Shown: positions 1-6,596 of the stretch, in pieces
How the letters are laid out: each line of letters begins with the position of its first letter
Position numbering within the stretch: the stretch's first letter is position 1
From: Methylomonas sp.
GTDB lineage: Bacteria > Pseudomonadota > Gammaproteobacteria > Methylococcales > Methylomonadaceae
DNA length: 11,215 bases
Direction: 5' to 3'
NCBI GenBank assembly: GCA_026990815.1
Contig: JALXCS010000349.1
Coordinates: 1 to 11,215, forward strand
Notes under the pieces: model-generated
What the model was told of the DNA's origin: nothing
Databases searched by the model: none
Seen by the model: only the letters and a program-made list of their open reading frames with translations
Program-made: the position numbers and the translations under genes

Positions 1-337
1 AACGCTCATGTTGCCATGCTAAATCACCATCACTACGAAAATAATCGAGCCCGGTTTCACCTATTCCGACAATTTTTGGATCCTTGGCAATATCAATCAA
101 TTCAGCAGAGTCCGGTTCATGCCCTTCCGTTACATTCGGATGGACTCCAACCGTTAGAGAAATATTGTCATATTTTGATACCATCTGCCGCATTCCAGGA
201 AATGATTCCATATCAATACTGATGCAAAGTAAATGCTCAATTTGGTTATTAACTGCTTCATCCATAAAGCAGGAAAAATCATTTTTATAGGGTTTCAGAT
301 CAATTCGATCAAGATGACAATGAGAATCGATAAACAT
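1..337 (-). CDS. tatD: TatD family metal-dependent deoxyribonuclease, N-terminal part (runs off left edge)
   Basis: Only the first 112 codons are in the window; the 3' end lies beyond base 1. The protein begins MFIDSHCHLDRI, the TatD amidohydrolase-fold start, in which His6 and His8 form the HxH metal pair. Further family motifs follow: GVHPN at 64-68 and GETGLDYFR at 93-101, whose Glu94 is the expected bridging metal ligand. Family members are 3'-5' exonucleases or DNases that use two divalent metals. Paralogues (TatD, YcfH, YjjV) are hard to separate; the position after holB and pilZ matches YcfH-type genes (the E. coli neighbour of holB). The ATG at 337 is 11 bases after the pilZ stop and has no obvious Shine-Dalgarno, so expression probably depends on read-through from pilZ. 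The family call is firm; the exact substrate is inference. Confidence 0.93.
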   Translation of the reverse strand, partial: MFIDSHCHLDRIDLKPYKNDFSCFMDEAVNNQIEHLLCISIDMESFPGMRQMVSKYDNISLTVGVHPNVTEGHEPDSAELIDIAKDPKIVGIGETGLDYFRSDGDLAWQHER

Positions 338-348
338 TTGTACAGGAA

Positions 349-699
349 CTACATAGTATGTGTCGATCGTGACGATTCTAGTGCACCGGCTAAATAGGTT
401 TCAATTTTGTTTCTGGCTGTGCCACCATCCTGGTCACTAAATTGAACACCGATACCAGTCGCACGGTAACCTTCTGCGCCTGGCGGGGTTTTCCAGATGA
501 TTTTTCCGGCTATGGGAATGCGTTCGGTTTCTTCCATCAAACTTAACAACATAAAAACTTCATCTCCCATCTTATATTCACGATTTGTCGGTATAAACAG
601 GCCGCCATTAATAACAAAGGGCATATAGGCGGCATACAATGCGTTTTTGTCTTTGATAGAAAGGGATAGGATGCCTTGTTTTGCTGGTGCTTCTGCCAT
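349..699 (-). CDS. pilZ: Type IV pilus assembly protein PilZ
   Basis: This 116-residue protein is the length of the stand-alone PilZ of Pseudomonas and Xanthomonas. It carries their hallmarks: LYAAYMPF at 21-28, NGGLFIPT at 31-38, GDEVFMLL at 45-52, GIGVQF at 82-87 and a terminal THTM. It lacks the N-terminal RxxxR of c-di-GMP-binding PilZ domains, and NGGLF stands where those have D/NxSxxG. Known orthologues likewise do not bind c-di-GMP. They act at the inner membrane by contacting the FimX EAL domain and the extension ATPase PilB, and are needed to assemble type IV pili. The ATG is two bases after the holB stop, so translation is probably coupled. The gene implies that the organism has type IV pili, although no other pil gene is in view. 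Confidence 0.95.
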   Translation of the reverse strand: MAEAPAKQGILSLSIKDKNALYAAYMPFVINGGLFIPTNREYKMGDEVFMLLSLMEETERIPIAGKIIWKTPPGAEGYRATGIGVQFSDQDGGTARNKIETYLAGALESSRSTHTM

Positions 700-701
700 A
701 A

Positions 702-1697
702 TTATTTTTTACAAAGTTGTGACCAATTGATTAAGATTTCTTCAAAAATTAATTGTTTGTTTAATTGACTTGTAAGGTGTTGTTTTTGTCTCAACAACAA
801 ATCATAAAATTTGAAGAGCCTTTTCAATTCTAGTCGTTGCGCCAGTTCTTGCAAGGAAGACTCGAAGTCAGAATTGTAGCATTTATCAGGATTTTGATTA
901 AAATAACATTTTAGAGTGTCTACAACCCAACTTATCATCCAAAATAACAGCAGTGAATCAGGAAACTGTAGCCAATGTTCAGCAATAATAATTGGACTTG
1001 CTTGCTGCCGAGAAATTTTTAACCAATCATTAAAACAGGACTTTCTGCTTTCCAGAACCCCATCTTTTGCATATTCCAGGGCAATTAGTGGTGAACCTTG
1101 CGCTATTTCAAGCAAAATATCAAGATGTTCTGAAATCTGCTGCTGTTGTAGCCAGTGCATTGCAACTTTAGATTTAGGGGCAGGAACAAATAGTATTTGG
1201 CAACGGCTTCGGATAGTTGCTGGAAGTGCCGAGGGAAAACCAGAAATCAAAATAATACAGGTTTTTTCTACCGGTTCTTCAAGATTTTTTAGAAAACTAT
1301 TGGCTGCAGCATGAGTTAATCGGTGAGCGTCATTAATTATCAATAATCGATAGTTGTTAAATTGGGATGATAATGATAAAAAACTGGTTAATCCGCGAAT
1401 TTGATCTATGGAAATACTTTTACCAGACTCCTCTGGTTGAATCACAGTAAAATCAGGATGGGTTTTTGCGGAAAATAATTGGCAACTTGAACATTGACTA
1501 CAAGCACGAAACTCTGATGTTCTTTGTTCGCATAGTAAGGATTTTGCAAAATTCCAGGCTAATCGCTGTTTTCCCAATCCTTTTTGTCCTGAAATCATTA
1601 CTGCCTGGGGAATTCGCTGATGCCCCAAATACTCAATAAGGTGCGACCAGGAACCAAGCAGCCACGGATATAGGTCTTTATTATTGCCCATTGTCAT
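702..1697 (-). CDS. holB: DNA polymerase III subunit delta'
   Basis: This is the delta' subunit of the clamp-loader complex, an AAA+ protein of about 330 residues (E. coli 334). Numbered from the chosen ATG, it has a P-loop-like GQKGLGKQ at 37-44, Cys 56, 66, 69 and 72 (a zinc-binding group ending CSQCSSC), THPDF soon after, NSFLKNLEEP ending at 142, and SRC at 164-166, the trio supplying the arginine finger to the neighbouring subunit. The P-loop is followed by Gln-Arg rather than Thr/Ser, consistent with delta' not being the working ATPase. The start is uncertain: an in-frame TTG at 1712 and an ATG at 1691 also exist. I chose the ATG at 1697, which overlaps the tmk end by 17 bases. The conserved YPW segment begins shortly after any of these starts. 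Confidence 0.94.
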   Translation of the reverse strand: MTMGNNKDLYPWLLGSWSHLIEYLGHQRIPQAVMISGQKGLGKQRLAWNFAKSLLCEQRTSEFRACSQCSSCQLFSAKTHPDFTVIQPEESGKSISIDQIRGLTSFLSLSSQFNNYRLLIINDAHRLTHAAANSFLKNLEEPVEKTCIILISGFPSALPATIRSRCQILFVPAPKSKVAMHWLQQQQISEHLDILLEIAQGSPLIALEYAKDGVLESRKSCFNDWLKISRQQASPIIIAEHWLQFPDSLLLFWMISWVVDTLKCYFNQNPDKCYNSDFESSLQELAQRLELKRLFKFYDLLLRQKQHLTSQLNKQLIFEEILINWSQLCKK

Positions 1698-2313
1698 CGA
1701 CAATTTGCTCAAGTTGTTCGATTATTTGTTGTTGTACTTGTTCAAGAGCTTGATCTGCCTGGATGACTTTGATTCTTCCGGGGTTTTGTCTGGCTCTTGT
1801 CAGGTATATTTCTCTTACTGATTGAAAAAATTCCAGTTTTTCAGACTCAAAACGATCAAGCTCATTTCTTGCTTCGGCCCGAGTCAAACCCACTTCAACA
1901 GGGGCATCAAGCAATAGTGTTAAATCGGGTCTGAAATCCCCCTGTACAAGATTTTCCAGACAGGAAATTTCATCAATATCAATTTTCCTACCCCCGCCTT
2001 GATAAGCATAAGTGGCATCAGTGAAACGATCACATAAAACCCAGGTTCCGTCTATTAAATGTGGCCAGATAACTTCAGAAAGATGCTGCGAACGTGCGGC
2101 AAACATTAATAGTAACTCTGTGTGACCCGAAATGGTTTCCTCATGTCTGGCTAGTAATATTTCCCTTAATATTTCCGCAATTGGTGTACCTCCAGGCTCC
2201 CGAGTGACTACAACTGGAATTTTATGCTGTTGCAAATATTCTTTGATAAATTGAATATTTGTAGTTTTGCCAACACCTTCCCCACCTTCCAAAGTAATAA
2301 ATTTTCCAGCCAT
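1681..2313 (-). CDS. tmk: Thymidylate kinase (dTMP kinase)
   Basis: The enzyme phosphorylates dTMP to dTDP with ATP, an essential step toward dTTP in the cytoplasm. The 210 residues match the family length. Motifs in order are the P-loop GGEGVGKTT at 10-18, TREPGG at 37-42 (base binding and catalysis), DRFTDATYAYQGGGR at 95-109, and an Arg/Glu-rich lid around LDRFESEKLEFF. The P-loop has no Arg, so the catalytic Arg is probably in the lid, as in E. coli-type enzymes. The ATG overlaps the mltG stop as TAATG, and AAAGGA lies 8 bases upstream as a ribosome binding site inside mltG. The 3' end overlaps holB. A tmk-holB pair, both needed for DNA replication, is typical of gammaproteobacteria. Confidence 0.97.
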   Translation of the reverse strand: MAGKFITLEGGEGVGKTTNIQFIKEYLQQHKIPVVVTREPGGTPIAEILREILLARHEETISGHTELLLMFAARSQHLSEVIWPHLIDGTWVLCDRFTDATYAYQGGGRKIDIDEISCLENLVQGDFRPDLTLLLDAPVEVGLTRAEARNELDRFESEKLEFFQSVREIYLTRARQNPGRIKVIQADQALEQVQQQIIEQLEQIVDDNGQ

Positions 2314-3314
2314 TATTTTTTCCTTTGGTAGGTATTGACTGCCTCATTATGCTTGCTGAGAGTTGCAGAAAAAACATGAGAACCGTCGCCCCGTGAAACA
2401 AAATACAGGCTGTTGCCTGTCTCAGGGTGAAGTGCGGCATGGATAGCTGCTTTTCCTGGCATGGCAATTGGCGTTGGTGGCAACCCTTTTATTACGTATG
2501 TATTATAGGGAGTAGGTTTTTTTAAATCTTTATAACGAATATTACCTTTGTATGCTTTACCCATACCGTAAATAACAGTTGGATCAGTTTGAAGCAGCAT
2601 ACCTTTACGTAACCTTCGGATAAAAACCCCTGCGATCGCAGGACGTTCAGAGGCTTTGCCGGTTTCTTTTTCAATGATCGACGCGAGAATTAATGCCTCA
2701 TAAGGAGTTTTTAAAGGCAGGTTTTTTTCTCGATTTTGCCATTCCTGTTCAAGAACTTGCTGCATTTTCAGATATGAGCGTTTCAATAATGCTGCATCTG
2801 TCATATTTTTTTCAAAATAATATGTATCGGGAAAAAACAAACCTTCTGGATGATTTTCCTTTACCCCGACCCGTTTTAAAACCGTATTTTCATCAAGTTT
2901 TTTAAAAGTTTGTTGAATATTTTGGTTGCTTTCTATTTCATGTCGTATCTGGGTAAAAGTCCAACCTTCAGGAAAAGTAATTGCGTATTGCTTGCTTTTT
3001 CCAGCAACCAAAATAGTCAACAGTTCTGCTGGTGTCACCCCAGGATTCAGAACAAACTCACCCGTCTTGATTTTTTGTGTAAGGTGCTTTTGGTAGGCCA
3101 ATAATCTGAACCAAACAGGCTTAATATTAGCTCCATTTTGGATCAGTTTATCGGTTATCTGACGAAATGATTCTCCTTTCTCAATTTCCAGTAACAAAGT
3201 CTGTTTATCAATAACTGGGGTTTTTAGAAACTTCTGATAATCGATAAAAGCCCAACCAGCTATCAGGCAGACAATTAGCGATAAGATACCGAATATTTTT
3301 ACGAAACTTGGCAT
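2313..3314 (-). CDS. mltG: Endolytic murein transglycosylase MltG (YceG)
   Basis: MltG cuts nascent peptidoglycan strands near the inner membrane and is thought to set glycan length. The 333 residues (E. coli 340) start with a short cytoplasmic tail and one membrane anchor at about 5-24 (IFGILSLIVCLIAGWAF), followed by a periplasmic part. A LysM-like region with KGESFRQI begins near 46. The YceG catalytic domain holds GLFFPDTYYF at 158-167, ILASIIEKETG at 209-219 and LLQTDPTVIYGMG at 240-252. The EKET motif at 215-218 contains the Glu equivalent to E. coli Glu218. The ATG at 3314 has AGGA a few bases upstream and overlaps the pabC end by 16 bases. This pabC-mltG adjacency led to old database labels calling the family aminodeoxychorismate lyase; this protein is the transglycosylase. 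Confidence 0.96.
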   Translation of the reverse strand: MPSFVKIFGILSLIVCLIAGWAFIDYQKFLKTPVIDKQTLLLEIEKGESFRQITDKLIQNGANIKPVWFRLLAYQKHLTQKIKTGEFVLNPGVTPAELLTILVAGKSKQYAITFPEGWTFTQIRHEIESNQNIQQTFKKLDENTVLKRVGVKENHPEGLFFPDTYYFEKNMTDAALLKRSYLKMQQVLEQEWQNREKNLPLKTPYEALILASIIEKETGKASERPAIAGVFIRRLRKGMLLQTDPTVIYGMGKAYKGNIRYKDLKKPTPYNTYVIKGLPPTPIAMPGKAAIHAALHPETGNSLYFVSRGDGSHVFSATLSKHNEAVNTYQRKK

Positions 3315-4132
3315 AAATCCTGGGCTTTAAAGTCTTTCAGCCATTGTTGAATTTTCAGGGTAATAACACCTGGGGTATAGTTTTCTTGCAGAAGTTGACT
3401 TACTGGCCAGAGATTAATAACTGAATTGGTCAGAAATAACTCATCTGCTTCAAAACATTGTTGTTTAGTCAGGTGAATTTCAGTTACACTGATTCCCAGC
3501 TCTTGCGCTGCCTGAAAAACAAGCTGACGAATTATGCCTTTTACGCCACATAAATCAAGTTTTGGGGTAAATAAACGATTTTCTTTTACAATGAACAGAT
3601 TGCTCATCGTACCTTCTATTACATGATTATTGATATCCAGCATTAAACCTTCCTGATAATCCCCAGACTGCCATTCTGCACGTGCTAATATCTGATCAAG
3701 GCGATTAAGATGTTTTATTCCAGCCAAATTTGGATTAAGGCCTAATCTGGTTGAACAAAAACGTAATTTTATGCCTTCTGTTTCAAAAAGGACAGGAAAA
3801 TCAGGAAATGGATAAAGCGATACCACCCGGGTGGGAATAACAGGGGCGGGTTGTTGATACCCCCTTCCTCCTGACCCTCGGGTAAGAATGATTTTTAAAA
3901 CCGCATGATTTTGATCGCGGGTCAGGTTCTTAATCTCTTGTTCCAGTAAATCGAACGATCTAAAAGAGATTTTTAATTTTTCACAGCCTTGTGCTAAACG
4001 TTCAAAATGCAGATTTAAGAATACCGGGTGGCTTTCGATTACTTCGATGGTTTCAAACAATCCATCCCCATATTGAAAACCACGATCAGAAAATTCTATG
4101 AGTGGGTTTTTTTTACCATTGATCAGTATCAT
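3299..4132 (-). CDS. pabC: Aminodeoxychorismate lyase
   Basis: This PLP enzyme of fold type IV releases pyruvate from 4-amino-4-deoxychorismate to give 4-aminobenzoate for folate synthesis. The 277 residues are close to E. coli PabC (269). Seen here are DRGFQYGDGLFET at 16-28, the fold-type IV N-terminal motif; GIKHLNRLDQ at 138-147, whose Lys140 is the PLP Schiff-base lysine; and VIEGTMSNLF at 171-180, with Glu173 at the cofactor N1 side. D-amino acid and branched-chain aminotransferases share this fold, but GIKHLNRL and the position between fabF and mltG favour PabC. The gene follows fabF after 21 bases with no clear Shine-Dalgarno. Its 3' end overlaps mltG. Confidence 0.94.
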   Translation of the reverse strand: MILINGKKNPLIEFSDRGFQYGDGLFETIEVIESHPVFLNLHFERLAQGCEKLKISFRSFDLLEQEIKNLTRDQNHAVLKIILTRGSGGRGYQQPAPVIPTRVVSLYPFPDFPVLFETEGIKLRFCSTRLGLNPNLAGIKHLNRLDQILARAEWQSGDYQEGLMLDINNHVIEGTMSNLFIVKENRLFTPKLDLCGVKGIIRQLVFQAAQELGISVTEIHLTKQQCFEADELFLTNSVINLWPVSQLLQENYTPGVITLKIQQWLKDFKAQDLCQVS

Positions 4133-4153
4133 AAACTATCAATGGAATTGTAT

Positions 4154-5398
4154 TTATGAAAATCGTTTAAAAATCAATGTGCCGTTAGTGCCGCCAAAAC
4201 CAAATGAATTGGATACAGCAATATCAATTTTCATCTCTCTTGCTATGTTAGGGACGTAGTCCAGATCACATGCAGGGTCAGGGTTTTCCAGATTTATCGT
4301 TGGTGGGGCAATTTGATTTTTAATTGCCAATGCTGATAACACTGTTTCAATACCACCTGCCGCTCCAAGCATATGACCGATCATGGATTTTGTAGAGCTA
4401 ACCGCCACTTTATAGGCATGATCACCTAATACTGCTTTCATTCCTTGGGTTTCACAAATATCCCCAGCTGGAGTAGAAGTGCCATGTGCATTTATATAAT
4501 CAACATCACCCGGATTTAGACGGGCATCACGGAGTGCATTTTTCATGCACCGTGCCGCTCCTTCTCCTCCTTCTGATGGTGAGGTCATATGATATGCATC
4601 AGCGCTCATTCCATAACCAACAATTTCAGCATAAATTTTTGCACCACGCGCTTTTGCGTGCTCTAATTCCTCAAGAACTACAACACCAGCACCATCACTA
4701 AGTACAAAGCCATCCCGATCACTATCCCAGGGACGACTTGCGGCCTCTGGATCTGTATTTCTTCGTGACAAGGCCTTTGCTGAAATGAACCCCCCCATTG
4801 CTGTTGGCGAAGTAGTACATCGTTCTGCGCCACCGGCGACCATAACATCAGCATCACCGTATTTGATCAGCCTGGCAGCATCACCAATATTATGGGTACC
4901 TGTCGTACAGGCAGTAACTATCGCAAAGTTTGGCCCTTTTAAACCATACTTAATCGATAAATTTCCGGAAATCATATTAATGATATTTCCGGGAACAAAA
5001 AATGGAGAAATTCGCCTTGGACCACTTTTTTCATATGTAGCATAACATTCTTCAATACCGGTAACACCACCGATACCTGCTCCAATAGCAACCCCTATAC
5101 GCTCTGCATTTTGATCAGAAATTTCAAGACCTGAATCTTCAATGGCCTGACTACCTGCAGCAATACCATAATGAATAAAGCCATCCATGCGTTTTGCATC
5201 TTTGACAGGAATGTACTGACCAATATCCAGATTCCTGATGACGCCGCCAAATCTCGTAGCAAATGGCGAAATATCAAATGAATCAATATTGCTTATACCA
5301 CTTTTTCCATTAATAATACCGTCCCAGGTTTCAGAAACGGTATTAGCTAAAGGCGTAATAGCGCCTAATCCAGTTATTACAACTCGACGTGTGCTCAA
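4154..5398 (-). CDS. fabF: 3-oxoacyl-[acyl-carrier-protein] synthase II
   Basis: FabF condenses malonyl-ACP with acyl-ACP in the elongation cycle and usually tunes unsaturated chain length. From the chosen TTG the protein has 414 residues (E. coli 413). The catalytic triad is visible: Cys164 in VTACTTGTHNIG, His305 in INAHGTSTPAGD and His342 in STKSMIGHMLGAAGG, with Lys337 just before the last. SNSFGFGGTNG lies near the end. The start is unusual. No in-frame ATG fits. The TTG begins LSTRRVVITGLG, exactly where family members begin, with AAGG 8 bases upstream. A GTG at 5449 would add 17 residues unlike the family and sits inside an 11-12 bp hairpin stem, so I prefer the TTG. The product is certain; the start is probable. 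Confidence 0.95.
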   Translation of the reverse strand: MSTRRVVITGLGAITPLANTVSETWDGIINGKSGISNIDSFDISPFATRFGGVIRNLDIGQYIPVKDAKRMDGFIHYGIAAGSQAIEDSGLEISDQNAERIGVAIGAGIGGVTGIEECYATYEKSGPRRISPFFVPGNIINMISGNLSIKYGLKGPNFAIVTACTTGTHNIGDAARLIKYGDADVMVAGGAERCTTSPTAMGGFISAKALSRRNTDPEAASRPWDSDRDGFVLSDGAGVVVLEELEHAKARGAKIYAEIVGYGMSADAYHMTSPSEGGEGAARCMKNALRDARLNPGDVDYINAHGTSTPAGDICETQGMKAVLGDHAYKVAVSSTKSMIGHMLGAAGGIETVLSALAIKNQIAPPTINLENPDPACDLDYVPNIAREMKIDIAVSNSFGFGGTNGTLIFKRFS

Positions 5399-5428
5399 AG
5401 TAGGGTACCTTGTTTTGGGATCGTGACA

Positions 5429-5455
5429 TAGTGGATGAATAACATTCACCCACTA
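5429..5455 (-). promoter_or_regulatory. Hairpin between acpP and fabF
   Basis: On the minus strand the 12-base arms (5444-5455 and 5429-5440) pair around a GUU loop, AGTGGGTGAAT against ATTCATCCACT plus a closing T-A pair, with a single G-U wobble. No U-tract follows, so it does not look like a standard intrinsic terminator. It lies 12 bases after the acpP stop and 30 bases before the preferred fabF TTG. By inference it could protect the acpP mRNA 3' end after processing or lower read-through into fabF, giving more ACP than FabF. The pairing is read directly from the sequence; the function is not shown. Confidence 0.6.
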
Positions 5456-5467
5456 AGGATAAGAAGC

Positions 5468-5698
5468 TTATGCGTTATTTTTTACGTAATCGATTGCTTG
5501 TTGCACGGTAGTGATCTTCTCTGCTTCATCATCTGGAATTTCACATTCGAATTCTTCTTCTAGCGCCATTACCAATTCAACAGTATCAAGGGAATCAGCA
5601 CCCAGATCATCAACGAAAGAGGCTTCATTTGCAATATCCTCTTTTACACCCAGTTGCTCAGCAACAATTTTTTTTACACGTTCTTCAACGTCACTCAT
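5468..5698 (-). CDS. acpP: Acyl carrier protein
   Basis: ACP carries growing acyl chains on a 4'-phosphopantetheine arm for all Fab enzymes and also donates acyl groups to phospholipid and lipid A synthesis. The 76-residue acidic protein is nearly identical in pattern to E. coli AcpP. It has EERVKKIVAEQLGVK at the start, the modification motif GADSLDTVELVMALEEEF with Ser36 as attachment site, and EIPDDEAEKITTVQQAIDYV at the end. It is two residues shorter than E. coli AcpP (78): one fewer before the Ser, in the loop after helix I, and one fewer at the C terminus. GAGG lies about 11 bases before the ATG. The gene has its own likely promoter in the upstream gap and a hairpin after its stop, consistent with expression higher than the flanking enzymes. 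Confidence 0.99.
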   Translation of the reverse strand: MSDVEERVKKIVAEQLGVKEDIANEASFVDDLGADSLDTVELVMALEEEFECEIPDDEAEKITTVQQAIDYVKNNA

Positions 5699-5810
5699 AA
5701 TTTTTTTTCCTCAATTAATGCTTGCTTAGAAGTTATTCAAAATACAAACAAGAATTCAAAATAACAGTTTATATGTAAATAACCAATCGGAAATTCCAAA
5801 CGGTTGGCGA

Positions 5811-5840
5811 ATTATACTTGAAATTAATCGAAAACCACAA
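5811..5840 (-). promoter_or_regulatory. Likely sigma70-type promoter for acpP
   Basis: Minus strand, in the 169-base gap between fabG and acpP. A perfect TATAAT -10 box lies at 5816-5811, with a weak -35 TTGTGG at 5840-5835 (3 of 6 matches) and an 18-base spacer. Transcription would begin near 5804, giving a leader of about 105 bases before the acpP ATG. The surroundings are AT-rich, so chance matches are possible, but the position agrees with the separate acpP promoter known in E. coli. Confidence 0.55.
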
Positions 5841-5867
5841 GTATTCAATGATAGATAACGATAAGCT

Positions 5868-6596
5868 TTAAGCCATATACATCCCGCCATTAATATGTAA
5901 GGTTTCACCCGTAATATACGCGGCTCCATCAGAAGCTAAAAATGAAACAGCATGGGCAATTTCTTCTACATTGCCGAGACGAGCCAAAGGTATTGCACTA
6001 AGAAGTGATTGCTTATTCTGTTCTGGCAAATCACGAGTCATATCGGTATCTATAAACCCAGGGGCTACAGTATTGACAGTAATATTACGCGAACCGACTT
6101 CTTTAGCCATGGATTTTGCAAAACCAACCATTCCGGCCTTGGCGGCAGCATAATTAGCCTGACCAGCGTTGCCTGTATAGCCGACAACCGACGAAATATT
6201 GATTATTCGACCGTTTTTTGCTTTCATCATGCCGCGAAGAACGGCTTTACTCATTCTAAAAACAGAACTCAGATTAGTATTAATAATTTCATCCCATTCT
6301 GCATCTTTCATGCGCATTAGCAGGTTATCTCTGGCTATTCCTGCATTATTTACCAAAACAGTAGGAGCCTGAAAACTTTCTCCAATCGTGTTAATCACTT
6401 GAGTAACAGACTCAGGATCAGCCACATTAAGCTTCATTCCGGTACCACTCCCCCCCAAATAACCAGAAATTGAATCAGCGCCAGATTCAGAGGTGGCGGT
6501 TCCAATAATAAAATAACCATCTTTTGCCAGTCTTTCTGCAATAGCCCTGCCAATACCACGGCTTGCTCCAGTAACCAAAGCAATTTGTTTATCCAT
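5868..6596 (-). CDS. fabG: 3-oxoacyl-[acyl-carrier-protein] reductase
   Basis: FabG reduces 3-oxoacyl-ACP to 3-hydroxyacyl-ACP with NADPH, the first reduction of the elongation cycle. The 242-residue short-chain dehydrogenase has the cofactor loop TGASRGIG at 9-16, NNAG at 83-86, Asn108, catalytic Ser136 in ISSVVGY, and Tyr149 and Lys153 in ANYAAAKAG. It ends in the usual ETLHINGGMYMA. The frame stays open 69 bases further upstream, but the ATG at 6596 gives the family start MDKQIALVTG and has GGAG 8 bases before it, so the longer form is rejected. The start overlaps the fabD stop by 8 bases (ATGGATAA), which implies translational coupling between FabD and FabG. The stop is followed by the 169-base acpP leader gap. 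Confidence 0.98.
   Translation of the reverse strand: MDKQIALVTGASRGIGRAIAERLAKDGYFIIGTATSESGADSISGYLGGSGTGMKLNVADPESVTQVINTIGESFQAPTVLVNNAGIARDNLLMRMKDAEWDEIINTNLSSVFRMSKAVLRGMMKAKNGRIINISSVVGYTGNAGQANYAAAKAGMVGFAKSMAKEVGSRNITVNTVAPGFIDTDMTRDLPEQNKQSLLSAIPLARLGNVEEIAHAVSFLASDGAAYITGETLHINGGMYMA

Noticed and set aside
16..290. Two overlapping plus-strand frames of 68 codons each
   Set aside because: They are the complement of the tatD N-terminal coding region, which shows HxH, GVHP and GETGLDYFR.
916..1314. Plus-strand open frame of 132 codons
   Set aside because: Antisense to holB; the translation is low in recognisable features and holB is clearly the real gene.
5783..5807. Imperfect dyad CCAATCG/CGGTTGG in the acpP leader region
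   Set aside because: It has one mismatch, an 11-base loop and straddles the predicted transcript start, so an RNA hairpin is unlikely. An operator is possible but unsupported.
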